Virus record (IMG/VR): IMGVR_UViG_3300035701_006900
Span: 1 to 36,008 of that record
Reading direction: 5' to 3' (one strand)
DNA length: 36,008 nt
Source: a virus
Positions within the stretch are counted from its first letter, which is position 1. Each line of letters begins with the position of its first letter. This document shows positions 15,981-23,285 of this stretch, one piece after another. The position numbers and the translations under genes are program-made. The notes beneath the pieces are model-generated. The model ran no database searches. It saw only the letters and a list, made by a program, of their open reading frames with translations, and was not told where the DNA came from.

Positions 15981-16681
15981 GTAAAACAATACACATATTC
16001 GACCTTGATGACACTCTTACTGAGACAGGGGATTTTGTCGACTTTTTAGATACTGCAGATGGGCAAGAAATAGATGTGTCAAAGTATCACCCAGAGTACT
16101 TCAGGACGGTCAGAGCTGCGTTCTGGGACAAGTTATCTAAGCCAGTGGTGTTTGTGCGGAAAGGCAATTTTGTCGTGCCTATAAACAAAACTACAGGCAA
16201 GCATTTTGACGGGGACACTATGAGCTATTTTGGAGACAGAAGATATCAACGAATGTTTGAGGTGGTTAATGACATTGTTACAGTTCGTTCGTTTCCTGGC
16301 TTCCATTCTGACCCAAATACAATAGGCAAGAAGATTAATATGCCAGTATACGAGGAATATAAAAAAGCCGTAAACCGTATGATACTTACTGGCCGAGACG
16401 AGCAGTTGAGACCTCAAATTGAAAAGAACTTAAGTGAATTAGGAATAGAATATCCTAATTATGGACTTAAGCTTTTCAGACAAGGCAGAGACAGTATTAA
16501 ACAATTTAAGACTGATACAATCCTAAAAAGTATCGAAGAAAATGGTTGGAAAGAAGTGCATTTCTACGAAGACCGTCAAGATTGGCTAAACTTTGCGGCT
16601 GGAGCGGTAAAGGAGCGATACCCAGAAGTTAAATTTGTTCCACATTTTGTTTCCAATATTAGAAACGAAAAGAAGTTTTAA
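15977..16681 (+). CDS. HAD-family phosphatase, likely 3'-end healing partner
   Basis: 234 residues. HAD motif I FDLDDTLTET (nucleophile D9, acid D11), motif II MILTGRDEQLR near 136 and motif III HFYEDRQDWL near 200 are visible. T4 Pnkp has a HAD phosphatase fused to its kinase; here the two are separate genes on either side of the ligase. Known role of the family: removal of 3' phosphate or 2',3'-cyclic phosphate before ligation. The gene overlaps its neighbour by four bases and ends before a strong terminator. A nucleotide phosphatase unrelated to RNA repair is the alternative. Confidence 0.7.
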   Translation: MSKTIHIFDLDDTLTETGDFVDFLDTADGQEIDVSKYHPEYFRTVRAAFWDKLSKPVVFVRKGNFVVPINKTTGKHFDGDTMSYFGDRRYQRMFEVVNDIVTVRSFPGFHSDPNTIGKKINMPVYEEYKKAVNRMILTGRDEQLRPQIEKNLSELGIEYPNYGLKLFRQGRDSIKQFKTDTILKSIEENGWKEVHFYEDRQDWLNFAAGAVKERYPEVKFVPHFVSNIRNEKKF

Positions 16682-16703
16682 GCGTTTAAACAATAAACCA
16701 ATG

Positions 16704-16732
16704 AGGCTAAAACTTCGGTTTTGGCCTTTTTT
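16704..16732 (+). terminator. Rho-independent terminator with UUCG loop
   Basis: AGGCTAAAAC and GTTTTGGCCT form a 10-bp stem around a TTCG tetraloop, followed by a T run. It ends the RNA-repair operon and runs straight into the next promoter. Confidence 0.9.
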
Positions 16733-16735
16733 ATT

Positions 16736-16743
16736 TACATTTG
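16736..16743 (+). promoter_or_regulatory. -7 box of a leaderless gene (TACATTTG)
   Basis: TACATTTG ends 4 nt before the ATG at 16748. The upstream TTTG (16720-16723) is inside the terminator stem and only 12 nt away, so the -33 element is weak or elsewhere. No room remains for a ribosome-binding site. Confidence 0.55.
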
Positions 16744-16747
16744 TACT

Positions 16748-17422
16748 ATGGCAAAAAGATATAATAAAGATTACTTCCAAAAGCTGAGAGAGAACAGCAG
16801 TAGGACCTACGACTCTACACCAGCTCTTAATTGGGGCGAAATGAAGGATAATAAGTACATTTTAAATGACAGGTATGAGTTTATCTGGAAGGCTGAAACA
16901 GGCAAAAACAGGTCTCTCGTTCCGATAACTATAGATATCAAAGACTATATTCTTAACTTCAGAAAAAAAGAGCTTGAAAATATTAATAGAGGAGTTATAA
17001 AAGGCGTTGATGGTAAAGAGGCCAAAGGAGTTGACCATCGCAAACTTACAGCTTATATTGGAACTGATTCTCAAAATCATCTTTCGTATACTCGCTTTGT
17101 CTCAGTTATTGTTTTGTACATGGAAAGGAATGGCGCTCATGTGTTGGTTTCTAAAACTGATATGCCAAAAATGTATGACTACAGATACAGGCTATTAAGA
17201 GAAGTCGATATAACTGCTGAATTAGCAAGAGAGCTTAAGCCATTCTTGAAGGATAATGATATACCTTTTGAATTGCACTCAGATTTTAATAGCAGCACGA
17301 ATCACAAATCTAATGGCGTAGTTTCTGAAGCAACAAATTACCTGAAACATTTGGGGTTTGACCATAAGATTAAGCCGTCAGCGTTTAGTGCGAGCTATGC
17401 CGCAGACCACTTCTGTAAGTAA
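16748..17422 (+). CDS. YkuK-like (DUF458) RNase H-fold protein
   Basis: 224 residues from ATG 16748; the longer frame from 16721 starts inside the promoter. Signature segments of the YkuK/DUF458 family appear in order: AYIGTDSQNH near 108, a VSVIVLYMERNGAHV strand, LLREVDITAELA, PFELHSDFNSSTNHKSN near 190 and IKPSAFSASYAADH at the end. Known: predicted RNase H-like nuclease; its precise substrate is not established to my knowledge. The first ~90 residues are phage-specific. It is a single-gene transcription unit between two UUCG terminators. Confidence 0.75.
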   Translation: MAKRYNKDYFQKLRENSSRTYDSTPALNWGEMKDNKYILNDRYEFIWKAETGKNRSLVPITIDIKDYILNFRKKELENINRGVIKGVDGKEAKGVDHRKLTAYIGTDSQNHLSYTRFVSVIVLYMERNGAHVLVSKTDMPKMYDYRYRLLREVDITAELARELKPFLKDNDIPFELHSDFNSSTNHKSNGVVSEATNYLKHLGFDHKIKPSAFSASYAADHFCK

Positions 17423-17424
17423 GA

Positions 17425-17444
17425 AAGCCCTTCGGGGCTTTTTT
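17425..17444 (+). terminator. Rho-independent terminator with UUCG loop
   Basis: AAGCCC, TTCG loop, GGGCTT, then TTTT. The same T run supplies the TTTTG of the next promoter. Confidence 0.88.
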
Positions 17445-17473
17445 GCTTTTAACATAACGACTAGTTATGTTTG
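17441..17473 (+). promoter_or_regulatory. Bacteroidetes-type promoter overlapping a terminator
   Basis: TTTTG (17441-17445), 20-nt spacer, TATGTTTG (17466-17473), then 4 nt to the ATG at 17478: good consensus and leaderless geometry. Confidence 0.7.
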
Positions 17474-17477
17474 CTGT

Positions 17478-17858
17478 ATGATGTTTCCAGCATATGCCAC
17501 TGTCAATAAAATATTCATACTAGATGATGCAAAAACAGGTGTCGAGTGCAGTCATTTTATGGTTTTTATGCAAGGATATAAAGTCGATGTTGGATTTCGA
17601 ATACACAGGTCTTCACAAAAAATAAACAGAAAGAGAGCGATAGATTATACTTTTGAGAGATATGGATGGTCGTCTAAAATGCTTAATTGGCGTTCCCTAA
17701 AATTTAGACAACAAATGTATTATCTAGAGGATTTTTTCAAGTTTTCTGAAAAAGATAAAATTGATAGTTTTCTATTTAAGAACAAATGTGTTCTACTAGA
17801 AAAATCATACAAATGGCCAAGCGGAATGCCATCAGGCCTTGGTGCTTTTACTAGATGA
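17478..17858 (+). CDS. Hypothetical early protein, leaderless
   Basis: 126 residues, unknown, from ATG 17478 as fixed by the promoter 4 nt upstream; the open frame extends to 17358 but only through the neighbour gene and terminator. It contains KIFILDDAKTGVECSHFMVFMQGYKVDVGFRI in separate strands and an aromatic, basic C terminus (YKWPSGMPSGLGAFTR). It converges on, and overlaps by 27 bp, the minus-strand gene ending at 17832. Confidence 0.6.
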   Translation: MMFPAYATVNKIFILDDAKTGVECSHFMVFMQGYKVDVGFRIHRSSQKINRKRAIDYTFERYGWSSKMLNWRSLKFRQQMYYLEDFFKFSEKDKIDSFLFKNKCVLLEKSYKWPSGMPSGLGAFTR

Positions 17859-18491
17859 TGGCTTTGGTATCGTAGGTTGCTGGCCAGTCCTAGTTTTGTC
17901 TAATGGTTTTTCGGGAAATCCTACTTTCTTTATCATACTAGCATTTTTCTTTGCCTCTTCTTCACTCTTAGCTTGCTTAACGAGAGTGTCTTGAAATTTT
18001 TTAATTTTGTTAAAATCTGCAGCCAATTCCACATTTAACATTCCTTTGTCAGCTCTATTATATGCTTCCAAAGGCCCGTAGAAAAATGTTCCGGTAAACC
18101 ACATTGATTTTATGTTTGTGGTCTTCATAATTCTCCAAGCACCTTCAACTTCAGCACTCCTCTTTCCAGTCCTTCGAGCTTCAGACTCAGACTGTCCAAA
18201 TTTATGATAAGCCCTTATGACTTGATTCCCAGCCTTAGATATCCCAATAGCTACTGGATAAATTACGCGATACTTAGCAACTGGCATTTTATACTTTTCA
18301 TTATCACTTTGAAAAAGCACTCCGACCTCTCTGCCTTCTTTTATGGCTTGAACCATCAAGTCTTTATTGTATGGAATTCTTTTATTACTTCCAGCAAAAG
18401 CTAAATTCCTTTCAGCGTCTGTGACTTCTGATAACAGCGGAAGTCCCGCAAGTTCCTTGAGCCTATTTTTATATGATTCCGTTAGGTTCAT
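17832..18491 (-). CDS. Late protein with N-terminal ELAGL tag, WYL-like domain possible
   Basis: 219 residues. The first 17 residues (MNLTESYKNRLKELAGL) nearly match those of the next gene upstream, pointing to a shared sorting tag. The body (YRVIYPVAIGISKAGNQVIRAY, then SAEVEGAWRIMKTTNIKSMWF) resembles the ligand-binding WYL fold by pattern (R-x-I-x-P, gly-rich strand, W-R-x-x-x-x-x-x-I), but I cannot confirm it. The C terminus is a Lys/Pro/Ser-rich tail. It is last in a three-gene minus-strand operon; the start overlaps the stop of the upstream gene by four bases. Confidence 0.6.
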   Translation of the reverse strand: MNLTESYKNRLKELAGLPLLSEVTDAERNLAFAGSNKRIPYNKDLMVQAIKEGREVGVLFQSDNEKYKMPVAKYRVIYPVAIGISKAGNQVIRAYHKFGQSESEARRTGKRSAEVEGAWRIMKTTNIKSMWFTGTFFYGPLEAYNRADKGMLNVELAADFNKIKKFQDTLVKQAKSEEEAKKNASMIKKVGFPEKPLDKTRTGQQPTIPKPSSSKSTKA

Positions 18492-19084
18492 TTACTGACT
18501 TTAATATTTTTAAGCATTTTACGAAACTTCCCACTTTCTATCATATTCTGAATATTAATAAGTTCCTCGTATTCTTCACTACCTTCTTCTGGGTATTCAG
18601 TGTCGCCCAATGACATCATTTTATAAAAAGATTCTATTATGTCGCTGAACTCTTTTGTTACCACAAATTTACCTATATATTCTCCAGCCACAGGCCTTCT
18701 ATATCTTACTTCTTCTAGCCACTCGAAATCCTGCAGTCCCCAGTGTGATATGTCAACATCGGGTTTTTCTTTTATTTCATAAACGAATACTTTCGCACCA
18801 GTCTTAAACAATTCTCCGACCCTAATCATCGACGATGCGCCAAGTATGGCTCCGCCTATGTACTTTGAAGCTGCAAGTTCCGGCGTATCTGACACCCAGA
18901 ATGTGTCGAATTTATATTTAGGACCACCTTGGTCATCGACGCCTTCGTAAAATCCTTTCGGCTCAAACAATACTTTATTTCCAACGAACGAACTTTCTGC
19001 CCTGAAATAAGACTTGTTCGAAGGTTGCTTTTTAACTCCCGCCAATTCTTGAATTCTTCTTTTGTATGTTTCTGTTATAATCAC
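18488..19084 (-). CDS. Candidate ADP-ribosyltransferase with N-terminal ELAGV tag
   Basis: 198 residues. After the tag MIITETYKRRIQELAGV, the body shows the three ART landmarks in order: YFRAE (R28), FWVSDTPELAASKY (S65, in the position of the STS motif) and LEEVRYRRPV (E124/E125). F-x-P-K-G-F near 40 also fits toxin-type ARTs. Known: T4 packages the ART Alt in its capsid, with an N-terminal capsid-targeting peptide, and injects it to modify host RNA polymerase. By analogy this could be an injected host-modifying enzyme. The motif match is weak (no strict E-x-E pair), so an unrelated fold is possible. Confidence 0.42.
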   Translation of the reverse strand: MIITETYKRRIQELAGVKKQPSNKSYFRAESSFVGNKVLFEPKGFYEGVDDQGGPKYKFDTFWVSDTPELAASKYIGGAILGASSMIRVGELFKTGAKVFVYEIKEKPDVDISHWGLQDFEWLEEVRYRRPVAGEYIGKFVVTKEFSDIIESFYKMMSLGDTEYPEEGSEEYEELINIQNMIESGKFRKMLKNIKVSK

Positions 19085-19089
19085 TGGTA

Positions 19090-19524
19090 TTATTTTTGCT
19101 CGTCTTCCACAGGTTGCCCAGCTCCATTTTCTGGTGCTGGATTAGTGGACTTCCCATTTTCTATTTTTTGCACCATCCATCCAGCTATAACCAACTGAGG
19201 TCCAAGCCACATAATAAATTCTGAAGTTGTCATAACATCATATTTCCTTTCTAGCCAGAATATAGCCCCACATTCGGCTACGATAAATGCAATACCACTT
19301 TCAATACGCTTCTTACTAAAGAAGGAGTCATGTGCTGAATACATTTTTAGAAATTCTTTTAGAAACCACCTCAGGTGCTTATAAGTTGACTTCGACATTC
19401 CACCAATATTTTTGTATCCTATTACGAATTGCATAATTACGAATGCAATTACCAATCCAGCAAGTGCACCAATGCCGATATTCGTCCAAATATTAGTCTG
19501 TGAAAAAAAATCTACTATGTTCAT
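19090..19524 (-). CDS. Small membrane protein, possible holin
   Basis: 144 residues with hydrophobic segments at about 16-36 (IGIGALAGLVIAFVIMQF), 74-92 and 104-120, and an acidic, Pro/Gly-rich C-terminal tail. The number of membrane helices and the tail fit a phage holin, which would release the endolysin encoded at 22632, but holins have no diagnostic motif. It is first in the minus-strand operon, 15 nt downstream of a CTATTTAT late motif, and 5 nt from the ART-like gene. Confidence 0.55.
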   Translation of the reverse strand: MNIVDFFSQTNIWTNIGIGALAGLVIAFVIMQFVIGYKNIGGMSKSTYKHLRWFLKEFLKMYSAHDSFFSKKRIESGIAFIVAECGAIFWLERKYDVMTTSEFIMWLGPQLVIAGWMVQKIENGKSTNPAPENGAGQPVEDEQK

Positions 19525-19539
19525 ATGTGTTATTTTTCA

Positions 19540-19547
19540 ATAAATAG
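19540..19547 (-). promoter_or_regulatory. Late-type promoter motif CTATTTAT (minus)
   Basis: ATAAATAG on the plus strand reads CTATTTAT on the minus strand, 15 nt before the ATG at 19524. It abuts the divergent host-type promoter at 19548. Confidence 0.5.
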
Positions 19548-19578
19548 TTGGAAATACGCATTGTGGCCGTTAGTTTTG
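19548..19578 (+). promoter_or_regulatory. Bacteroidetes-type promoter, leaderless
   Basis: TTG (19548-19550), 20-nt spacer, TAGTTTTG (19571-19578), 4 nt to the ATG at 19583. Confidence 0.65.
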
Positions 19579-19582
19579 TCCT

Positions 19583-20497
19583 ATGCCAGAACTAATAACT
19601 TCCGACAAAGACAAGGTCTACAAAGAGCTACAAAAAGAGAACGAAGGCCTTATTCACATATCATACAGTGAATTTTCAAAATTTATGGGATGTGGACATA
19701 GACATCTCCTAGAAAAATATCTCAAACTTGCTGAAGAACCACCTTCTATACATCTTATATTTGGTAATGCAATACACGCCGCGTTAGAAACTGGTGTTAA
19801 AAAAGGAGTAGTCCAGGAAGGTCGTGTCGAACATTTCAGATACAACTTTGTTAAAGAAATGAATGATAAATTACGAGACTCCGTAGATTTTCATAAGTTA
19901 GATGAATTCGTGGCACAAGGAGAGAATATATTAAAAATACTTTCTGTAGAAAAGATGATTGACAAGTATGAGGTTTTATCTGTCGAGGAACCGTTATATG
20001 AAAAACTTTACGCCCAATATAGATTTAAGGGTTTTATAGATTTGGTACTTAAAAACAAGGAAACAGGTAGATATCTGATTGTTGATTGGAAAACATCAAC
20101 AGAGCCTTGGGATGTTTCAAAAAAGAAAAAGGATGAAGTTTTTATGACGCAAATGAGACTTTATAAATACTTCTATGGTCGTAAATTCTCTATACCATTG
20201 GATATGATAGATTGTAAGTATGTTGTTCTAAACAGATTGAAGAGTAAAAAACTACCTGAACTTGGATTTGGCAGCCTTCAACCAGTTGAAATATATTCTA
20301 ACCTAGACGATATAGAAAAGTCAATAATGATGGTGGCAAAAACAGTTAAATCCATCCACATAGATAAATCCTTTCCTAAAGTCAAATTGAACAAAGGAAA
20401 AAGTGACTGCTTCTTTTGTCCACACAAGAACAATCCTACGATGTGTTCTAATGACCCTAACCAATACATCTCTCTGTTAAAAGAACACGGAAAATAA
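19583..20497 (+). CDS. RecB/Cas4-type PD-(D/E)xK nuclease with Fe-S cysteines
   Basis: 304 residues. Landmarks of the RecB-type exonuclease family: ISYSEFSKFMGCGHRHLL (first cluster cysteine), FGNAIHAALE, FKGFIDLVL (active Asp), YLIVDWKTS (D-x-K), then QMRLYKYFY. The C terminus carries CFFCPHKNNPTMC, completing a four-cysteine set like the 4Fe-4S cluster of AddB/Cas4 nucleases. Known role of the family: single-strand exonuclease in end processing and recombination, so it may work with UvsX. It stands alone with its own leaderless promoter. Confidence 0.8.
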   Translation: MPELITSDKDKVYKELQKENEGLIHISYSEFSKFMGCGHRHLLEKYLKLAEEPPSIHLIFGNAIHAALETGVKKGVVQEGRVEHFRYNFVKEMNDKLRDSVDFHKLDEFVAQGENILKILSVEKMIDKYEVLSVEEPLYEKLYAQYRFKGFIDLVLKNKETGRYLIVDWKTSTEPWDVSKKKKDEVFMTQMRLYKYFYGRKFSIPLDMIDCKYVVLNRLKSKKLPELGFGSLQPVEIYSNLDDIEKSIMMVAKTVKSIHIDKSFPKVKLNKGKSDCFFCPHKNNPTMCSNDPNQYISLLKEHGK

Positions 20498-20527
20498 TCA
20501 CAATTCCGATTTTTTAATATCACCCGG

Positions 20528-20535
20528 CTATTTAT
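20528..20535 (+). promoter_or_regulatory. Late-type promoter motif CTATTTAT
   Basis: Exact CTATTTAT, but 68 nt before the ATG at 20604, further than the 7-22 nt elsewhere. It could give a longer leader or be a second start for the operon that also has TAACTTTG at 20578. Confidence 0.4.
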
Positions 20536-20577
20536 CATAGTTCGGGCATTACCGTTTACTTCTAGGTCGACACACCA

Positions 20578-20585
20578 TAACTTTG
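20578..20585 (+). promoter_or_regulatory. Host-type -7 box TAACTTTG
   Basis: TAACTTTG lies 18 nt before the ATG at 20604; the -33 region (GTTTAC near 20554) is a poor match. Together with the late motif at 20528 the operon may be expressed at two times. Confidence 0.45.
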
Positions 20586-20603
20586 AAAAATCCTGTACAC
20601 ACT

Positions 20604-20897
20604 ATGATTCACACTCGCAGGCAAATTATAGAAAACCAAAGTAAATTCCGAAAGGAAATAGAAGCATGGCTAAAAAACGAATTCAAAAAAACAAAAATGG
20701 AGTTAGTAGGAATACAAGCCGAAAGCCCAAAAATAAGAGAAGCCAAATCAGAACTCCTAAAAAAACTAAAAAGGATATCGCTATCAAAGGAGCTGTCAAA
20801 ACTTTTCATATCGGAAAAAAATCTTTATCCGAGGTTCTACGCATGGTGGGACGAGGAAAATATGGAAACGATAAAGCACAAATACGAAGACTTATGA
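20604..20897 (+). CDS. Hypothetical charged helical protein
   Basis: 97 residues from ATG 20604; the TTG at 20583 in the same frame falls inside the -7 box and is unlikely. Lys/Glu-rich and mostly helical (KFRKEIEAWLKNEFKK, then SELLKKLKRISLSKELSK), ending FYAWWDEENMETIKHKYEDL. Unknown family. Its TGA (20895-20897) overlaps an in-frame ATG (20894) of the next gene. A second frame is open through most of it (from 20666), so the reading is not certain. Confidence 0.5.
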   Translation: MIHTRRQIIENQSKFRKEIEAWLKNEFKKTKMELVGIQAESPKIREAKSELLKKLKRISLSKELSKLFISEKNLYPRFYAWWDEENMETIKHKYEDL

Positions 20898-21319
20898 AAG
20901 GAGACAGACCCAATACTATAACAGTGCTTATAGATATACAATACAAATCTGCACTTAACGCGTTTGAAGAATTTTACGGAGAAAACATATCATACCAAGA
21001 AATAGAACAAGAGAGCTATGTAGAATTCAAAGAAATTATGTTCGAGAAAATAAACAGAAGCATAAAGTTCAGGAAGTATGGTAGGATAGGTCCGATACTT
21101 ACAGTTAAGGCTGATATGACCAATGGAGAAATGGAAATATTTCAAGGGATACTTGACAGGAGTGAAATAAAAATGTTACACAGTTGGATTGTTAGTAATG
21201 TCACCATAATAACAGATAAGCTCCCTGATGATGGAGGAGGTGATGATGGCGTTGAGACAGATTCTGCAGAAGATGATGTAGAAGATACAGAGGAAAAAGA
21301 AGAAAACGAGGATATTTAA
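20894..21319 (+). CDS. Hypothetical protein with very acidic tail
   Basis: 141 residues from ATG 20894, chosen because it makes the ATGA overlap used by several gene pairs here; the frame is open from ATG 20666 (217 residues), which would overlap the previous gene by 232 bp. The body (ITVLIDIQYKSALNAFEEFYG, then GRIGPILTVKADMTNGEMEIF) looks like one alpha/beta domain. The last 35 residues are mostly Asp and Glu, as in proteins that mimic DNA or bind basic partners. Function unknown. Confidence 0.55.
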   Translation: MKGDRPNTITVLIDIQYKSALNAFEEFYGENISYQEIEQESYVEFKEIMFEKINRSIKFRKYGRIGPILTVKADMTNGEMEIFQGILDRSEIKMLHSWIVSNVTIITDKLPDDGGGDDGVETDSAEDDVEDTEEKEENEDI

Positions 21320-21343
21320 AGATAACATTAAAAATATCACAAA

Positions 21344-22168
21344 ATGTCAGACCAAAATACGATAAACGAGGAAAGAGCGAGAAAATTCAAAGAAATGGGG
21401 ATTCCTATCCCTATGGCTCCTATAGACCCTAGTTCAATGAAAAACCTTAATGCTGACCCAGATAAGCTTAGGAAATTAGAGGCTATTAGAAATGGTGCAA
21501 AAAAGGGTGAATTTAAGGAAATACTATCAAAAGCTGAACCTAAGGCACTTTTTACCCCACTGCCAACTCCAAAAAGCAAACAAAATCCAAATGCGCCTAA
21601 AAGTGAAGTTGTTGTTCCTATAAAATCATTTTCTCCAAGCACTTCAGCTGATGCTGAAGCTAGGTTGATGGAAAGTGCTTTATTTGGAGAAGACCCTCGT
21701 ACCGCTGCATATGCCGAACCTTCACAAGCACTAATGCAAAATGAAAATCGTAGCACAGCACGAGCCCCAAGAGTATTGCCTGAAGATGTCACTAACATTG
21801 GAGATGATTTGCACGGAACAAATTTCATACAGAACTTTAAAGCAAGAATGGCTTCCAAAGGATTATCAAAGCCAAATGGAAACCCTGGTATTCAAGTAGT
21901 TCAACAACCTCAACTAAGACAGCCGGCTCCTTTAATGTCTGAAGCTGCATTGGAACAGAAAATAATGGATATTGCTACAGTTGTTGCCACAGATATTGCA
22001 AATACTATCTCTAAAACTATGATTAAAAAAGTCATATCAGAATATGCTAAGGATGGAAGTGGAATAATTATAGAAGGAAAGAACATACGAAAAGCAGAAT
22101 TAGTTGGAAACGGAGTAGTTAAAATAGGTGGCAAGACCTATAAGCTTGTTCCAGTTGTTAAAGATTAA
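21344..22168 (+). CDS. Hypothetical late protein, proline/alanine-rich
   Basis: 274 residues, unknown. The N terminus is charged and helical (RARKFKEMGIPIPMAPIDP), the middle is low-complexity with many Pro, Ala and Ser, and the C-terminal 90 residues are a helix (EQKIMDIATVVATDIANTI) followed by a small beta unit (IIIEGKNIRKAELVG, then VVKIGGKTYKLVP). Such a layout suits a scaffold-type or virion-associated protein. The next gene begins one base after its stop. Confidence 0.6.
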   Translation: MSDQNTINEERARKFKEMGIPIPMAPIDPSSMKNLNADPDKLRKLEAIRNGAKKGEFKEILSKAEPKALFTPLPTPKSKQNPNAPKSEVVVPIKSFSPSTSADAEARLMESALFGEDPRTAAYAEPSQALMQNENRSTARAPRVLPEDVTNIGDDLHGTNFIQNFKARMASKGLSKPNGNPGIQVVQQPQLRQPAPLMSEAALEQKIMDIATVVATDIANTISKTMIKKVISEYAKDGSGIIIEGKNIRKAELVGNGVVKIGGKTYKLVPVVKD

Positions 22169-22169
22169 G

Positions 22170-22577
22170 ATGAAGCAGAAAATAGATTATAAGATTTCTG
22201 CCGAGATTACAAACGACCTTCCGGATATACAGATAGTAATTTCATATGTTGATGATTTTACTGATGATACATATATTATTCAGAGTGATGCAAATGAAAA
22301 GACTGATAGTAAAAATATTCCATTTGTTATCTCCAAGAATAATCAAACTATCGGAAAGCTCGATATGACAGAAAGAGATACTACTGGTTTTTTTGAAACA
22401 ATGTTTGCTGATATCAATGATGCAGATTTTAGGGAGCAATTTTTTTCAAACATTTTCAAACCACTTTCGGTAGATATATCCAAATTCATCAAGAGATACG
22501 AGAACTTAGTAATTGACAATGAATTAACAGTGGAAGGTGAGGTTAAAAGAATGAGGTCACTGTCTGGAATTCTCTAA
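22170..22577 (+). CDS. Hypothetical late protein ending in RMRSLSGIL
   Basis: 135 residues from ATG 22170, one base after the previous stop; the longer frame from 22128 lies inside that gene. Acidic, beta-strand-rich (DIQIVISYVDDFTDDTYII, IPFVISKNNQTIGKLDM). The C terminus KRMRSLSGIL resembles the DRMRKLAGI end of the protein at 23679 and the RLKELAGL N-terminal tags at 17832/18488. Function unknown. Confidence 0.6.
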   Translation: MKQKIDYKISAEITNDLPDIQIVISYVDDFTDDTYIIQSDANEKTDSKNIPFVISKNNQTIGKLDMTERDTTGFFETMFADINDADFREQFFSNIFKPLSVDISKFIKRYENLVIDNELTVEGEVKRMRSLSGIL

Positions 22578-22607
22578 TAAAACAGCCTTACTAACACAAA
22601 AAACCGC

Positions 22608-22615
22608 CTATTTAT
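22608..22615 (+). promoter_or_regulatory. Late-type promoter motif CTATTTAT
   Basis: Exact CTATTTAT, 16 nt before the ATG of the endolysin at 22632. The link to a lysis gene is the best argument that this motif marks late transcription. Confidence 0.6.
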
Positions 22616-22631
22616 GAGCAAGTAGCTCACT

Positions 22632-23285
22632 ATGGTCGATTATAACAAAATACAGAGTAAAATACCAGTAAATGTGTTTCCATCACTAGTGGATGCGATG
22701 AAGAAATTTGCAATTTCTGACGCACTACAAGTATCTCACTTCCTGTCTCAGATAATGCACGAAAGTGGTAATTTCAAATTTGTTACAGAAGGTCTTAATT
22801 ATTCAGCTGATGGTTTAGCTAATACCTTCCCTAAAAGATATGGAACAAAAGATGCTGCAGGTGCTTATATAAAAGTTAACAACAGGATAGTGCCAAATAC
22901 ATTGGCAAATGGTCTAGCAAGAAAGCCTGAGGCCATAGCGAACAATTTGTATGCCGATAGAATGGGTAATGGAAACGAACAAAGTGGAGATGGTTTCAAA
23001 TTTTGCGGCAGAGGATATATCCAATTGACCGGTAAGGAAAATTATATTGCATTCGGAAAGGCTATTAACGAGGATTTGACAGTAAACCCTAGTTTAGTGG
23101 CTACTCCAAAATATGCGTCACTTAGTGCTGCGTGGTTTTTTAGTAAAAATGGTCTTAATGTAATTGCAGATAAAGGAGCAACAACAGAAATAATTACTGA
23201 GGTTACCAAGAAAATCAATGGCGGTACAATTGGACTGCCTGACCGGATACAACACTTCAATGAAATATATGCACTATTAAAATGA
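22632..23285 (+). CDS. GH19 endolysin (chitinase-fold peptidoglycan hydrolase)
   Basis: 217 residues. Glycoside hydrolase 19 signatures: LSQIMHESGNFKFVTEGLNYS with catalytic Glu candidates E44 and E53, LANTFPKRYG, NGNEQSGDGFKFCGRGYIQLTGKENY and the C-terminal SAAWFFSKNGLN. Known role: phage GH19 enzymes cleave the N-acetylmuramic acid-N-acetylglucosamine backbone at the end of infection. There is no signal peptide, so a holin is needed. It is first in a late operon, and overlaps the next gene by ATGA (23282-23285). Confidence 0.88.
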   Translation: MVDYNKIQSKIPVNVFPSLVDAMKKFAISDALQVSHFLSQIMHESGNFKFVTEGLNYSADGLANTFPKRYGTKDAAGAYIKVNNRIVPNTLANGLARKPEAIANNLYADRMGNGNEQSGDGFKFCGRGYIQLTGKENYIAFGKAINEDLTVNPSLVATPKYASLSAAWFFSKNGLNVIADKGATTEIITEVTKKINGGTIGLPDRIQHFNEIYALLK

